From contig CP145409.1 of assembly GCA_036867785.1 (NCBI GenBank), forward strand, positions 372,001-436,000: a DNA stretch of 64,000 nucleotides. The letters are read 5' to 3'. Positions within the stretch are counted from its first letter, which is position 1; each line of letters opens with the position of its first letter. The position numbers were made by a program, and so were the translations under genes. A model generated the notes under the pieces. The model made no database searches and was not told the DNA's origin. It saw nothing but the letters and a program-made list of their open reading frames with translations. The DNA is from Plasmodiophora brassicae. Its lineage: Eukaryota > Endomyxa: Phytomyxea > Phytomyxea > Plasmodiophorida. Shown one piece after another: positions 45,839-55,380 of this stretch.

Positions 45839-47269
45839 ATGGCCAGCGGCAGCGATGGCGGCATACTGTCCAAGGTCGGGCACGTGTTGGCGTCGCCGAT
45901 TCGGGTTCTCGGGCGCGTGTCGGCGCTGCTGTCGCCGACGCGGCCCAGGCCCGCTGAGGCACAACCGGATGACAACGCGGCCCGGAAGCGCCGTCGGTCG
46001 AACGAGGTCACACCGGTCGGTCGTGGTGTTTTGATTTGCGTTTGGTACACGGTGCTAGCGGTGGCGTGTAGAACTTTCGGCTGCGTAAGACGCCTCGTCT
46101 TTCGTGCGCCCGGTCGATGAAACGTCCGAGGGTGATCAACGACGAGAATCGCGACGCGACCAATGGGAAAAGACGTCGAACCGATGCGGGGGCCGGCCCA
46201 TTTGTCGAGAAGCAGCCTGGCCGTAAGGGTGAAGAGCTGGTCTCTGGACATTATCGCTGCGTTGTTACCGTACCTCTGACCGGATTGTGTTGTTCAGTTG
46301 CAGCGCATGGATGAACGGAAACGATGGTGCCAGGAACAGCTGCACCGTCAACTCTTCACTGCGGTACGTCGTCGACGGCGTTAAGCAATAACGTATCTGA
46401 TTACTTGGGCGATTCCTAGGATGAGCCTGTTGCATCCGACGAGGAATTCGTTGATGCTGAGATGGCGTTCCATGACGAGCCCAACGATCTTGCACCTGAC
46501 GTATTCAAGCGTCCTGTGCTGATCGAGACGCCTGTCCGCCATACAGGTCGCGCCGAAGACACACCATCTCTGCGACGATCGTGTCGTCGATCTGCCAAGG
46601 CAACGTGATTGGACGGGTTGCTTACTGTTAAGCTGATGTCACGTATGTGCAGGTTGCGTCCAGACGGATTTCCATGCAGTTTGCTCCTCGCAAGCTCAGC
46701 CCTCGTGCTGACATCCAAGGGCTGGTAGAGAAACGAAAGCTTGAGCAGGTACGGTCTTCGCGCAGCACTGCCTAGTTGTGTTGAGTAAATTATGGAGCAC
46801 AGGCCCGGCGTGTCCAGGAGAACATTAAAACCCGGGAGAATGAATTGCGAGAACAGGAACGTGAGCAGCGCAAGACTGCCGAAGAGAGGGCCTATTGGCA
46901 GGTACTGCCAACGCCACACGCTGCAACGGTTGACCCAACTGACGCTGTGCTTTTGTTAGGGTATCCATGGGCCCCGAATCCGAAGGCTGATGGCTGGGAA
47001 GACACCGCTGCAAATACTGCACGAGTTCTGTCCGGGATCTCGCCTTGGTGACGACGCTTCTGTTGATGCGCGTACGTATCGCGTAGACGTTATAGCGTTC
47101 GGGTCTAACATTTCGTATCTGGTGGGGCGTAGTCAAGCGATCCTTTCGGAAGGCAATGGCGAAGTATCATCCTGATCGATCCAGCCGGCTGCCGTCCGTT
47201 GACAAGCAGGCCGAGGCTGAAGAAATCTTTAAAATGCTGCAGGAAACTCGGGAATCGCTGGGATCATAG
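45839..47269 (+). CDS. C-terminal J-domain protein
   Basis: This multi-exon gene diverges from the PPR gene. The probable first exon is MASGSDGGILSKVGHVLASP with RKRRRSNE (a nuclear-localisation-like run). Later pieces are DENRDATNGKRRRTDAG, DERKRWCQEQLHRQLFTAVR, an acidic stretch EFVDAEMAFHDEPNDLAPDV and a charged helix ENELREQEREQRKTAEERAY. The C-terminus is RSFRKAMAKYHPDRSSRLP then EEIFKMLQETRESLGS, which has the HPD tripeptide and following helix of a J-domain, the Hsp70-stimulating module. J-domains placed at the C-terminus occur in auxilin-type and some nuclear co-chaperones. Exon boundaries, especially near 47090-47130, are not settled. Confidence 0.6.
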
Positions 47270-47473
47270 AACGCGGACTGGGGCACATCCTAAAACGACC
47301 TACTTCTACACCATCAATGAACACAGTCTCCTTTCTGAGCGAAATTTGAGACAGTGCCGGTCGGCGCCTTGCACCTTATGTCGGTAAGACATATTCACAG
47401 AGCTCGTCTTCTGTGGACACGTTTCGGCTTCCCCGTGTGCACACTGGCGCAATCCAGGTGCGGCGGTGGGTGG

Positions 47474-47481
47474 TGCGTGCC
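47474..47481. repeat. Left target-site duplication (TGCGTGCC)
   Basis: This 8-bp sequence sits immediately outside the left terminal inverted repeat of the element at 47482-48120. The identical 8 bp sits immediately outside the right end (48121-48128). Confidence 0.93.
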
Positions 47482-48120
47482 TATAGATCTGTTATATAAC
47501 GCTTGGCGGGGGGGTGGGCGTTATATAACGTTATGTAACGTTATATAACGGTTATATAACGGTTATATAACGCCCTTTTTGGAGACGCTTGGAGACCGCC
47601 CCGGACAGCCCGGTCTGCGCGGAGAGGCCGTGGAAATCCGGCGGACTCGCATTGACATCTCGAAACAGACCTGGAGACGCGAATATTGAACGCCAGACTG
47701 CAGTGTGTTTCAATTCGTCCCAACTGAAGCGAAAGGTCCCGGACGCACGCCCGATAGACGGACTCCTCAAGCACCTCATCAGTTTCCACTCCTGGACAGA
47801 ATCTCTGTGGAATCTGCTGCCGGTGGATGCGAAGATGACGACGTGATTGATCCTGTCGACGACTTCGAATTTGTAGATGCCTGTGATCGCGAGGTCGACC
47901 GCGTAGTGAATCCAAACGAAATTGACGACCACGTGATCTACAGCGACTCTGATACCGAGGAAGTGGTCGTAGAATCAGGATGGGTGTGAAACATGACCGG
48001 TACACTGTTATTCGTTATAAATGGAATATAACGCGTTATATAACGCCTCTGTGACATAACGTTATATAACGCGTTATATAACGCCCGTTATATAACGCCA
48101 AAATAACTAACAGATCTATA
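47482..48120. mobile_element. Non-autonomous DNA transposon, hAT-like, 639 bp
   Basis: Perfect 13-bp terminal inverted repeats (TATAGATCTGTTA at 47482-47494 and its reverse complement at 48108-48120) are flanked by an identical 8-bp direct repeat. Eight-base duplications are typical of hAT elements (also P and some Merlin). Subterminal regions carry clusters of the 12-bp palindrome CGTTATATAACG and near copies, about six on the left (47490-47572) and five on the right (48020-48097), likely transposase-binding sites. The middle holds an open frame ending DDHVIYSDSDTEEVVVESGW at 47989, an acidic tail that might be a transposase remnant. No full transposase is present. The intact TSD and TIRs suggest a fairly recent insertion. 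Confidence 0.9.
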
Positions 48121-48128
48121 TGCGTGCC
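48121..48128. repeat. Right target-site duplication (TGCGTGCC)
   Basis: This is the second copy of the 8-bp duplication flanking the hAT-like element. It lies 82 bases before the ATG of the ZNF706-like gene, so the insertion is in that gene's 5' leader or core promoter. Confidence 0.93.
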
Positions 48129-48209
48129 AAATCTGCGCGGCGGACACCGTACCCCGCGCGGTGCCACGATTACCGTTGCTGGCGTTGCAAGGAACAGCAG
48201 CACCTGAAG

Positions 48210-48537
48210 ATGACGCGGGGAAAAGCCAAGGTTGCCTAATACGTAATCGGCCTGCCCCTGGCGCTGACTGCCAGTGCCGTCTCATACAGGTGGACGCAAA
48301 GATTCGAGCCAGCAAGAAGGCGGAGAAGTTGAAACGGGCTGGCAGCGAACTCGACGCGCAGAAGAAAGGCAAGAAGTTCGAATGCAAGGTACGCTGATCT
48401 TCGCCTTCGCAACGCCTGCCCTTCACGTGCTCGCTCTGCAGATCTGCATGACCCCCGTGCATAACCTTCAAAGCATGCGCGATCATTACGCGTCCAAGCA
48501 CCCGAAAGCAGCGTTCAATGAATCCGAATTCGCCTGA
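48210..48537 (+). CDS. ZNF706-like small single-zinc-finger protein
   Basis: Three exons (48210-48230, 48290-48388, 48442-48537) give 71 residues with all phases correct and GT-AG introns of 59 and 53 nt. The first coding exon is only 21 nt (MTRGKAK). A basic 4F5-like N-terminus (DAKIRASKKAEKLKRAGSEL) leads into one C2H2 finger: FECKICMTPVHNLQSMRDHY then ASKHPKAAF, with Cys-x2-Cys and His-x5-His. This is the build of human ZNF706 (76 residues: basic stretch, then CTVCRTQMPDPKTFKQHFES, KHPK), a conserved small protein whose molecular role is not settled. No single open frame covers it, so frame-based gene calling would miss it. Confidence 0.88.
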
Positions 48538-48689
48538 TGTTGGCCAGTTGTGGTGGTGGTTGTCGTCAGAGCTCTCGGCGTTGTCGCAGATTGGACGACA
48601 AAGACGCGGTCAAGACTGAAACGCGCTGCACAAGTTTATGACACATTGACGTCGCGATAATAACGCGACCCCCGGACGGGTAATACTGC

Positions 48690-49817
48690 TCAGAAGCACT
48701 TGCGGTGGACGATTGACGGGCCGGCCTCATCGTACTCCTCCTTGGAGACCCACATCTGCTGGAACGTCGACAGGGACGACAGGATCGACCCACCGATCCA
48801 GACCGAGTACTTGCGCTCGGGCGGGGCCACGACCTTGACGCGCATCGACGACGGGGCCAGGGCGGCGACCTCCTTCTGCAGGCGCGTCGCCATGCCGTCG
48901 TACATGGTGCTGCCGCCGGACATGACGATGTTCTCGTACAGGTCCTTGCGGATGTCGACGTCGCACTTCATGATCGACTGGTACGCCAGCTGGTGGATGC
49001 CCTCGGACTCGTTGCCGATCATGGACGGCTGGAACAGGACCTCGGGGGCCCGGAATCGCTCGTTGCCGACCGTGATGACCTGGCCGTCGGGCAGCTCGTA
49101 GGCGCGCTCGACCTCGGACGACTGCTCCGAGTTGGACATCTCGGTGTCGAAGTCCTGGGCGACGTACGCCAGCTTCTCCTTGATGTCGCGGACGATTTCG
49201 CGCTCGGCCGTCGTCGTGAACGAGTACCCGCGCTCGGTCAGGATCTTCATCAGGTAGTCGGTGATGTCCCGGCCGGCGATGTCGAGACGCTGGATGGCGT
49301 GCGGCAGGGCGTACCCTTCGTAGATGGGGACCGTGTGGGAGACACCGTCGCCCGCGTCCAGGACGATACCCGTCGTACGGCCGGAGGCGTACAGCGACAG
49401 GACGGCCTGGATGGCGACGTACATGGCCGGCGTGTTGAACGTCTCGAACATGATCTGCGTCATCTTCTCCCGGTTGGCCTTCGGGTTCAGCGGCGCCTCC
49501 GTCAGCATGACCGGGTGCTCCTCGGGGGCGACACGCAGCTCGTTGTAGAACGTGTGGTGCCAGATCTTCTCCATGTCGTCCCAGTTGGTGACGATGCCGT
49601 GCTCGATCGGGTACTTGAGCGTCAGGATACCGCGCTTGGCCTGCGCCTCGTCACCGACGTACGCGTCCTTCTGGGTGGCGCCGACCATGATTCCGACGTG
49701 ACGCGGGCGACCGACGATCGACGGGAAGACGGCACGGGGGGCGTCGTCACCGGCGAATCCGGCCTTGACCATGCCGGAGCCGTTGTCAACAACGAGAGCC
49801 TGGACTTCGTCAGACAT
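48690..49817 (-). CDS. Actin
   Basis: This is an intronless, full-length 375-residue conventional actin. It starts [20 protein letters not shown] and ends [20 protein letters not shown]. Nucleotide-binding loops are [15 protein letters not shown] and [10 protein letters not shown]. Departures from typical actins include [20 protein letters not shown] (I and T in place of more usual V/M/G residues near the D-loop) and [19 protein letters not shown]. Codon use is strongly biased to G/C-ending codons, more so than in neighbours, as expected for a highly expressed gene. The open frame upstream of the ATG is probably leader sequence. Confidence 0.98.
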   Translation of the reverse strand: MSDEVQALVVDNGSGMVKAGFAGDDAPRAVFPSIVGRPRHVGIMVGATQKDAYVGDEAQAKRGILTLKYPIEHGIVTNWDDMEKIWHHTFYNELRVAPEEHPVMLTEAPLNPKANREKMTQIMFETFNTPAMYVAIQAVLSLYASGRTTGIVLDAGDGVSHTVPIYEGYALPHAIQRLDIAGRDITDYLMKILTERGYSFTTTAEREIVRDIKEKLAYVAQDFDTEMSNSEQSSEVERAYELPDGQVITVGNERFRAPEVLFQPSMIGNESEGIHQLAYQSIMKCDVDIRKDLYENIVMSGGSTMYDGMATRLQKEVAALAPSSMRVKVVAPPERKYSVWIGGSILSSLSTFQQMWVSKEEYDEAGPSIVHRKCF

Positions 49818-50436
49818 GTTGATGGTCGGTGGTTGCGAGTACTCCTTGAGCGTCGATGGACAACTTGGCAGCGCGTTTGCAGAATGAGGACGGCAGCCGG
49901 GTCTCGCCCAGCCCGGTCCTGTCAGACGAACCTGCCCGCACCGACGAGAGCTAAATTCGTGCAGGCACATGTCGTGCCCGCACTGTGTACACGAAATTAG
50001 GGCCCACCCGTTCTTGAAATAGAATGGCCATCGGCGGCGTAGGTATTTGGGGCAAAGCAGCCGCTCGCTCATCAGCCATCAACGACCGGCGCTCAGGAGC
50101 GTAATAAGATGCATGCACTGGACTGCAGGCAGAACGCGTCCAGCGATACTGGCTGCGTCTTCGCTCGCGTGAGGGAAACGACGGTGTACACAGGAGTCGC
50201 GACGTATTTCGGAGACACGAACTTGATACCACAGTCTGGCCTGCTGGCAAGCGCGCTCTGGGTAAATATGTACGAACTGCTCCCAGCTCTACTTTGCCAA
50301 GGAGACCGGTCGTCCTATGATTGTAGGACCGGTATCGATCCAGCCGTGCCAAGCAGGGTAGAGACGCACACTCGCGGACTCCGTGAAGACCGTAGCCGCA
50401 GCGCCGCGTGCTGATCGCCTCGCCTATACTTCCGCG
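49818..50436. promoter_or_regulatory. Divergent promoter region, actin (-) and URM1 (+)
   Basis: About 620 bases lie between the two divergent start codons. No gene or repeat is seen. Open frames continuing upstream from actin lack a better start. By position it must hold the actin promoter. Confidence 0.45.
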
Positions 50437-50837
50437 ATGCAGGTCCTGATTGATTTGGGGTCGGCCAGCCAGTCGATGTCGACTTTGGAAATGTGTGCGT
50501 CTGACCGTGGCGTCTAGGGGCGGCCTGGATGTTCTGTGCGGGAGCGTCAAGCAGCACGTGTACCGGAGCGATGATGGTGACTCGACGACGATGCACGCGA
50601 TTCTCGAGCACGTCAAGACAAATGTGATCCGGGAGCGGAGTGAACTCTTCATCCAACGCGATACTGTGTAGGGGTTTCCGTACGCGGCCCCCTGTCTGCT
50701 CGACTAATGTGTGTGTCAGACGACCGGGCATACTCGTCCTGATCAATGATGCCGACTGGGAGCTTGAGGACGGTATCGACAGCACTGTCCGAGATGGGGA
50801 CCGCGTCACGTTCATATCGACACTGCATGGAGGATAA
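50437..50837 (+). CDS. URM1: URM1, ubiquitin-related modifier / tRNA thiolation sulfur carrier
   Basis: Three exons (50437-50459, 50518-50667, 50720-50837) give 96 residues with correct phases and introns of 58 and 52 nt. Joined sequence: [20 protein letters not shown], then [20 protein letters not shown], then [20 protein letters not shown] and the C-terminal [12 protein letters not shown]. The invariant [11 protein letters not shown] and terminal Gly-Gly, the site of thiocarboxylation by Uba4, are intact. URM1 supplies sulfur for 2-thiouridine in the wobble position of tRNA Lys/Glu/Gln and can be conjugated to proteins. The stop codon overlaps the start of the next gene. Confidence 0.95.
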
Positions 50838-52016
50838 ACGTCGAGTGCAAAACCAGCGTCTAAGTCTACAGGTAGATATTCGAGGTCAGCTGGTACTCGT
50901 CGGGCATGGTCACCGCTGCACCATGCGGCTCAGCGCCAGTGGCAGGCAGGTCGTAGCGGCCCTAGGCTTCTGTATCGGCGTAGCGATTGGCCTTATTGCG
51001 TCATGGTTTCTGCTACCATCGTACGTTCAGTTCCTGCTGTACGTCGCCAGCATCGTCAACCCGCATAACCCGGTGCATGTCACACTGCTGCTCGTCAGCT
51101 TGATCGTGTCTGCGACGCCAGTCGGGTTCGGTAGTACATTTCTGATGGTGATCACGGCGATTCGGTTCCGATGGTGGGCCTTCCCCATTGTATACGTTTG
51201 TATGCTGTTTGCTTAGTCTCACGGTTGCCGTCTGCTGAGCAACGTGGTATACAGGTTACCTGATCGCGGGCGCCATCACGTTCCACACAGTGAAGGCAAT
51301 GGTGCGTCGTCAGTGGGTAACACTGGAATGGCTAAAGTCGCGCGTGCCCCGATATGCCAACCAGATTGCTGCCGTTGAAAACACGGTTGTGTCCAATGGC
51401 ATAGTGACGACCAGCCTACTCCAGCTGTCGGCATGCCCCTATGGCGTCTCGTGCGCCGTTCTTCCATTAACGGAAATCACGTACGAAACGTTGGGTGTAT
51501 GCTACCACCGATTAGTGTTTGCTGATAGCCGTCCTGTGTGCACAGGTTTCTTCGATTCTTGTTGGGGTGCGGTATCTCCAGACTGCATTTGTGTCTGTGG
51601 ATCTACATCGGCATCACGACGGCCGACATTGGCGCTTTGTTCTTGAGGATGCGCAGTGGTAGCTGTTTCCTGTCGGGGTCTCTGGAACAGGCCATGGTTG
51701 ACCACTGGTCTCAGGCGACATGTTTACGAATATGGAATTGCATACCATCATCTCGCTTGTCAGCTTCGTGATAACGTTCATCCTGATTCTGTTCCTGCAC
51801 ATTTTCAGCAAGCGGTATCTCGACCGGCTTGCCGAACGTCAACGCCCAGCAGAGCGGCACCTGCACGAGGACGCGCCGGCGCCCAGCAGCAATTTCGTCA
51901 TCTACCAGGTGGAGTACGGCCAGCGAGGCTCCATCGACACGCGTTTGCCGAGCGAACAGATAGCCTTACCTGCTGAGGTGATTCACGTATCACCGTCCTA
52001 TGAGGGTCCCCAATAG
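50827..52016 (+). CDS. TVP38/TMEM64-type (VTT domain) membrane protein
   Basis: Four exons (50827-51199, 51255-51480, 51546-51658, 51715-52016) join in phase to give 337 residues. Helices include [43 protein letters not shown] and [14 protein letters not shown]. The VTT signature is [20 protein letters not shown] then [20 protein letters not shown] and [10 protein letters not shown], the pattern RxSPxPxxxxNYxxGxT...D...GxxxxxxxxYxxG of the family. VTT proteins (TMEM41B, VMP1, Tvp38) are ER/Golgi membrane proteins; TMEM41B and VMP1 are lipid scramblases. A last helix ([19 protein letters not shown]) precedes a cytosolic tail. The ATG at 50827 overlaps the URM1 stop by 11 bases; an in-frame ATG at 50923 is the alternative start. 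Confidence 0.82.
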
Positions 52017-52108
52017 CATAAAGACGGACGGTACGAATCGTCGTACAAGATTCACTAGTGCGTCCTCTGGTACCCTGGAGGGTGGTCGCGCGTCCGGATG
52101 ATACCGGC

Positions 52109-52471
52109 ATGGGATGCTGCTCGTCGACAGTGGACAGCCCCGTCAGTTTCGCCCTGGACCAGCTCATCGCGACGGCGCCGGTGGTCATCCTCGGGAAGCG
52201 CGACAGCGGCGCCTGCAACGAGGCCAGATCGATCCTCGCCGACGCGGGCGTGCCGTACACGTCGCATGACATGGACGGGCGCGCCGACGGCAGGGCCATC
52301 CTGAACACTGCCGCTCGGCGATCCCGTCGCGCCAACCGCGCCCCATTCATCTACGTCGACATGGTCTGCATCGGCGGCCTCGACGAGCTGCGCGCCATGC
52401 ACGGCAACGGCGACCTGAAGACCTTGAGCGAACGTCTGAAGGCCGGCGCCGCCGCCCCCGTCTCCAGATAA
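52109..52471 (+). CDS. Glutaredoxin-like protein with lipidation-type N-terminus
   Basis: This is an intronless 120-residue protein. MGCCSSTVDSPVSFALDQLI gives Gly2 for N-myristoylation and Cys3/Cys4 for palmitoylation. Then VVILGKRDSGACNEARSIL replaces the glutaredoxin KxxCPYC active site with SGAC, so only one cysteine remains (monothiol-like at the second position). NRAPFIYVDMVCIGGLDELR matches the TVPxVFIxGxxIGGxDDL element of the fold (GGxDEL kept). Because the usual nucleophilic first cysteine is Ser, it may act as an iron-sulfur or scaffold protein rather than a reductase. The open frame extends upstream to 52058, but MGCC is a far better start. Confidence 0.75.
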   Translation: MGCCSSTVDSPVSFALDQLIATAPVVILGKRDSGACNEARSILADAGVPYTSHDMDGRADGRAILNTAARRSRRANRAPFIYVDMVCIGGLDELRAMHGNGDLKTLSERLKAGAAAPVSR

Positions 52472-52674
52472 TAATAGTACTTCTGCACCGTGTCGTGTAG
52501 CTCTGCAACTTGCGGGACGGCTCAGGGCGGGGATCCCCGTCCGTCGTGAGGGCAGTGCGCCAGTGGTCCCGAAATAAACACGGCGCGCTGGAAATAGCCC
52601 TCGTCATCAGGGGCGACGACGGTCAGAGCAGGCCCGAGGGCAGCGCAGGACGCCGTCGCTGTCGGCTGCGGGCC

Positions 52675-55014
52675 ATGGAGGGGCCAGACGTCGACGCGAG
52701 CGCCCTGCGGCTGCCCGCGGACGAAAGAGGCGGCGACGTCAGGCGGTTTGTCGTGCAGGACCGCGTCGACCTGCATCGGGCGTACGCCGGCGCCGGCCCG
52801 CGCGACGTCCTGCGGCTGTTCGCCGACCAGATCGCGATGCTGTGCCAGTCGCAGGCGAAGACGCGCGCCGAGATGATCCAGATCGCCGTGGACAGCGTCC
52901 GGGATTTCGCGTTCGACGACCTTCGCGCCATCCTGCGCGATGCCGTCGGCCGGCAGGTGGCGTCCGATTTCAGCCGGTGCCGGGCCGCGATGCACAATCG
53001 GCACGTCGCTGCGGACCTGCTCGGCCACCTGACCGTCGCGACGAACGACGCGTTGATCAGCGCCCTGGGTTCCTGGATGTCCGCCCGCCAGGACCCTGGC
53101 ATTATCGAGCACGCCCGGCGGATGCTGCATTCGAATGTGGAGAAACTGGCCGGAAGGCAACGGCGTCTGGCGCTGAAGGCGACCGAGTCCTGTAGCCTGG
53201 GCGCGCCTCCGGTCGACACTCTCGGCCTCCCTGACGCGGTCTGGCAGCGCGTGCTCGCCTTTGCCGGGTACCGGGCCGTTCTGGGATCGCTGCGACGCGT
53301 CAACCGGCACCTGTTCCGGGTCGTCCACGACGACGGTGGATGGTGGCTCGCCGTACAGGATTTCGCTGTGCACTGGTTCTGGATCCCCGTCTTCGAGGAG
53401 GACCTTCCGGCGTTGTTCTCGCGGCTGCGATCCCTGCGATCCGCTGCCGGGTTCCCTGACCCGGGGCTGTTGACCGGCCAGATCGTGTCGCTGCTGTCGC
53501 AGCACTGCCCACGGCTGGAGCGTATCGAGTTCGACATGTGGACGTGTCTGACCGACGACCACGTGGAGCAGCTGGCGAGATGCTGCCCCAATCTTCGGTA
53601 CGCGTCGCTGGACGGGTGCCGACAATTGACGGACCGGGCGCTCGTCGGCCTCGCTCGGTCGTGCCCCGGGCTGTCGTCTCTATCGCTACGATGGTGCCCG
53701 CGGATATCGTCCTCGTCGATCGTCAGCCTGACCGTAATGCAGAACTTGCGACACCTGGGCCTGTCGAATTCGGCCGGCGTCGAAGCCGATGCCCTTGGAG
53801 AATCCGCGTTCGTCAATGTGCTTCGCAGCTGCTCCAGGCTGGAATCGCTGGACTTTGCCGGGCGGACGCGACTAGATGACCGAAGTCTGAGAGGGCTGGC
53901 CTTCAGCAATATCGAACGTCTTGTGCTCGCGGACTGCCCGTCGATCACGGAGCAAGGTCTGGAAACGATCGCCAGGTCATGTCCCAGGTTGCTTACACTT
54001 GACGTTTCGCGATGCGCGATCAAGTCGTTCCCCGATGACACCAGCGTCCTCACGAAGCTGGTGACTCTGAGCATGTCCGGGTGCCCTAAGATCGGCGACG
54101 CGGCGGTCCACAGCATCAGCAGATATCAAGCATTGACGAATGTCGACCTTAGCGGGTGTGCCCTCGTTACGGACGATGGCATCGCTGCTCTTGCTCGTGG
54201 ATGTCGTCGTGTTCGCTGTCTGTCCGTCAACGGATGCACCCTGCTAACCGACAAGGCTCTGCAGGCGATTGCCAGTGGCATGCCTTTGCTGGAGGATATC
54301 TCGTTCGCGAATCTTCGCCTTGTTGGCAACGATGGCGTGCACGCGCTATCTACGAATCTCTCGTACTTGATCAGCCTGAACGCTTCAGGCTGCTCTCGTG
54401 TTACCGATGTTGGCCTCCATTCCCTGTCGTCTTCCGAGAGCGCCTCCCGCGTTCGCCACCTTAACCTGCACATGCTTCGAAGCATCACGAAGCTCTCCAT
54501 GGAGTCTCTCAATTCGTTGTCGTGTCTAGAGTCGTTGAACATTGGCGGGTGCTGTGCCATCTCGTACGAGGGGTTCATGGTGCTCTGCGCTTCTCGGTTT
54601 CGGTCCAGGCTCAGGGAGCTCAACATCTCCAAGTGCCCCGCCGTCGATGACGATACTGTCAAACTGGTCGCCATGTGCTTGACGTCTCTTGTTGAGCTCG
54701 ATCTATCGATGTGCTCTCGCGTCACCGATCGCTCCTTGAAATCGATCGCGGCCGAGTCGTCGAGCATTCGTCGTTTGCTGCTTATGCGGTGCCGGGGCAT
54801 ATCCAGTGCGGGTCTGAATGCCATTGCCAGGTCTGAGATGCAGCTGCGCTTCCTGGATGTCTCTGGTTGCCCGGGGGTATCCCTCAACGCCATCCAGCGC
54901 ATGCAGTCAAGCTGCCCTGCGCTGAGGATCGTCTGCTCGACCAGTGACGCCTGTCCGGATGTGTCACCGTCGCGAATCTACAGAATCGCACTTGAGAGAG
55001 CTTCGACCAGATGA
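52675..55014 (+). CDS. F-box/leucine-rich repeat protein (FBXL/AMN1-type)
   Basis: This is an intronless 779-residue protein. An N-terminal helical region (~1-180, with IAMLCQSQAKTRAEMIQIAV) is not recognised. An F-box follows: LGLPDAVWQRVLAFAGYRAV, then VNRHLFRVVHDDGGWW. From about residue 260 there are ~17 cysteine-containing LRRs of ~26 residues, for example CPNLRYASLDGCRQLTDRAL and CPGLSSLSLRWCPRISSSS, running to the end. FBXL proteins use the F-box to bind Skp1 in an SCF ubiquitin ligase and the LRR arc to capture substrate. The first 180 residues are an unusual extra domain for the class. Confidence 0.88.
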   Translation: MEGPDVDASALRLPADERGGDVRRFVVQDRVDLHRAYAGAGPRDVLRLFADQIAMLCQSQAKTRAEMIQIAVDSVRDFAFDDLRAILRDAVGRQVASDFSRCRAAMHNRHVAADLLGHLTVATNDALISALGSWMSARQDPGIIEHARRMLHSNVEKLAGRQRRLALKATESCSLGAPPVDTLGLPDAVWQRVLAFAGYRAVLGSLRRVNRHLFRVVHDDGGWWLAVQDFAVHWFWIPVFEEDLPALFSRLRSLRSAAGFPDPGLLTGQIVSLLSQHCPRLERIEFDMWTCLTDDHVEQLARCCPNLRYASLDGCRQLTDRALVGLARSCPGLSSLSLRWCPRISSSSIVSLTVMQNLRHLGLSNSAGVEADALGESAFVNVLRSCSRLESLDFAGRTRLDDRSLRGLAFSNIERLVLADCPSITEQGLETIARSCPRLLTLDVSRCAIKSFPDDTSVLTKLVTLSMSGCPKIGDAAVHSISRYQALTNVDLSGCALVTDDGIAALARGCRRVRCLSVNGCTLLTDKALQAIASGMPLLEDISFANLRLVGNDGVHALSTNLSYLISLNASGCSRVTDVGLHSLSSSESASRVRHLNLHMLRSITKLSMESLNSLSCLESLNIGGCCAISYEGFMVLCASRFRSRLRELNISKCPAVDDDTVKLVAMCLTSLVELDLSMCSRVTDRSLKSIAAESSSIRRLLLMRCRGISSAGLNAIARSEMQLRFLDVSGCPGVSLNAIQRMQSSCPALRIVCSTSDACPDVSPSRIYRIALERASTR

Positions 55015-55380
55015 CATATTAACATGGACAAGTATTTATATTGCGATTTCAACGCTGTATTATCGTATTACGGTGCGGCTTTCGTTAGTCATTAGCTGGG
55101 CGACTTGTTCGCACAGGTCCTTGAGGCATTGCTGAACGTTGGCGGGATCTTCATCGCTGGACAGCGGGGCTTGAGTTACTACTTGCTCCTCAAAAGTCAA
55201 TGAGCGTTTCGGCTCAAGTGGACCGGGACTGTCAGAGGAAATGGTGATGCGGGGCGTTGCGAGGAGGCGACTCGGGACAGGGGTCGCATCATCATCCTAC
55301 AATTACGTTCACATTAGCATTCAGTCTGTGGATAAACTCATGACGACGTACCGATGCCTCTGAAGGATCAGCGGAGGTCG

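Noticed and set aside
47480-48110. Reading the CGTTATATAACG clusters as plasmid-type iterons or an origin
   Set aside because: The exact terminal inverted repeats and target-site duplication explain them as transposon subterminal repeats.
48993-50000. 335-codon plus-strand open frame opposite actin
   Set aside because: It is the antisense of a strongly GC3-biased actin gene, a common artefact, and has no domain.
52522-54116. Minus-strand open frames of 367 and 497 codons opposite the F-box gene
   Set aside because: They are Arg/Ser-rich antisense shadows of the repeat-rich F-box/LRR coding sequence.
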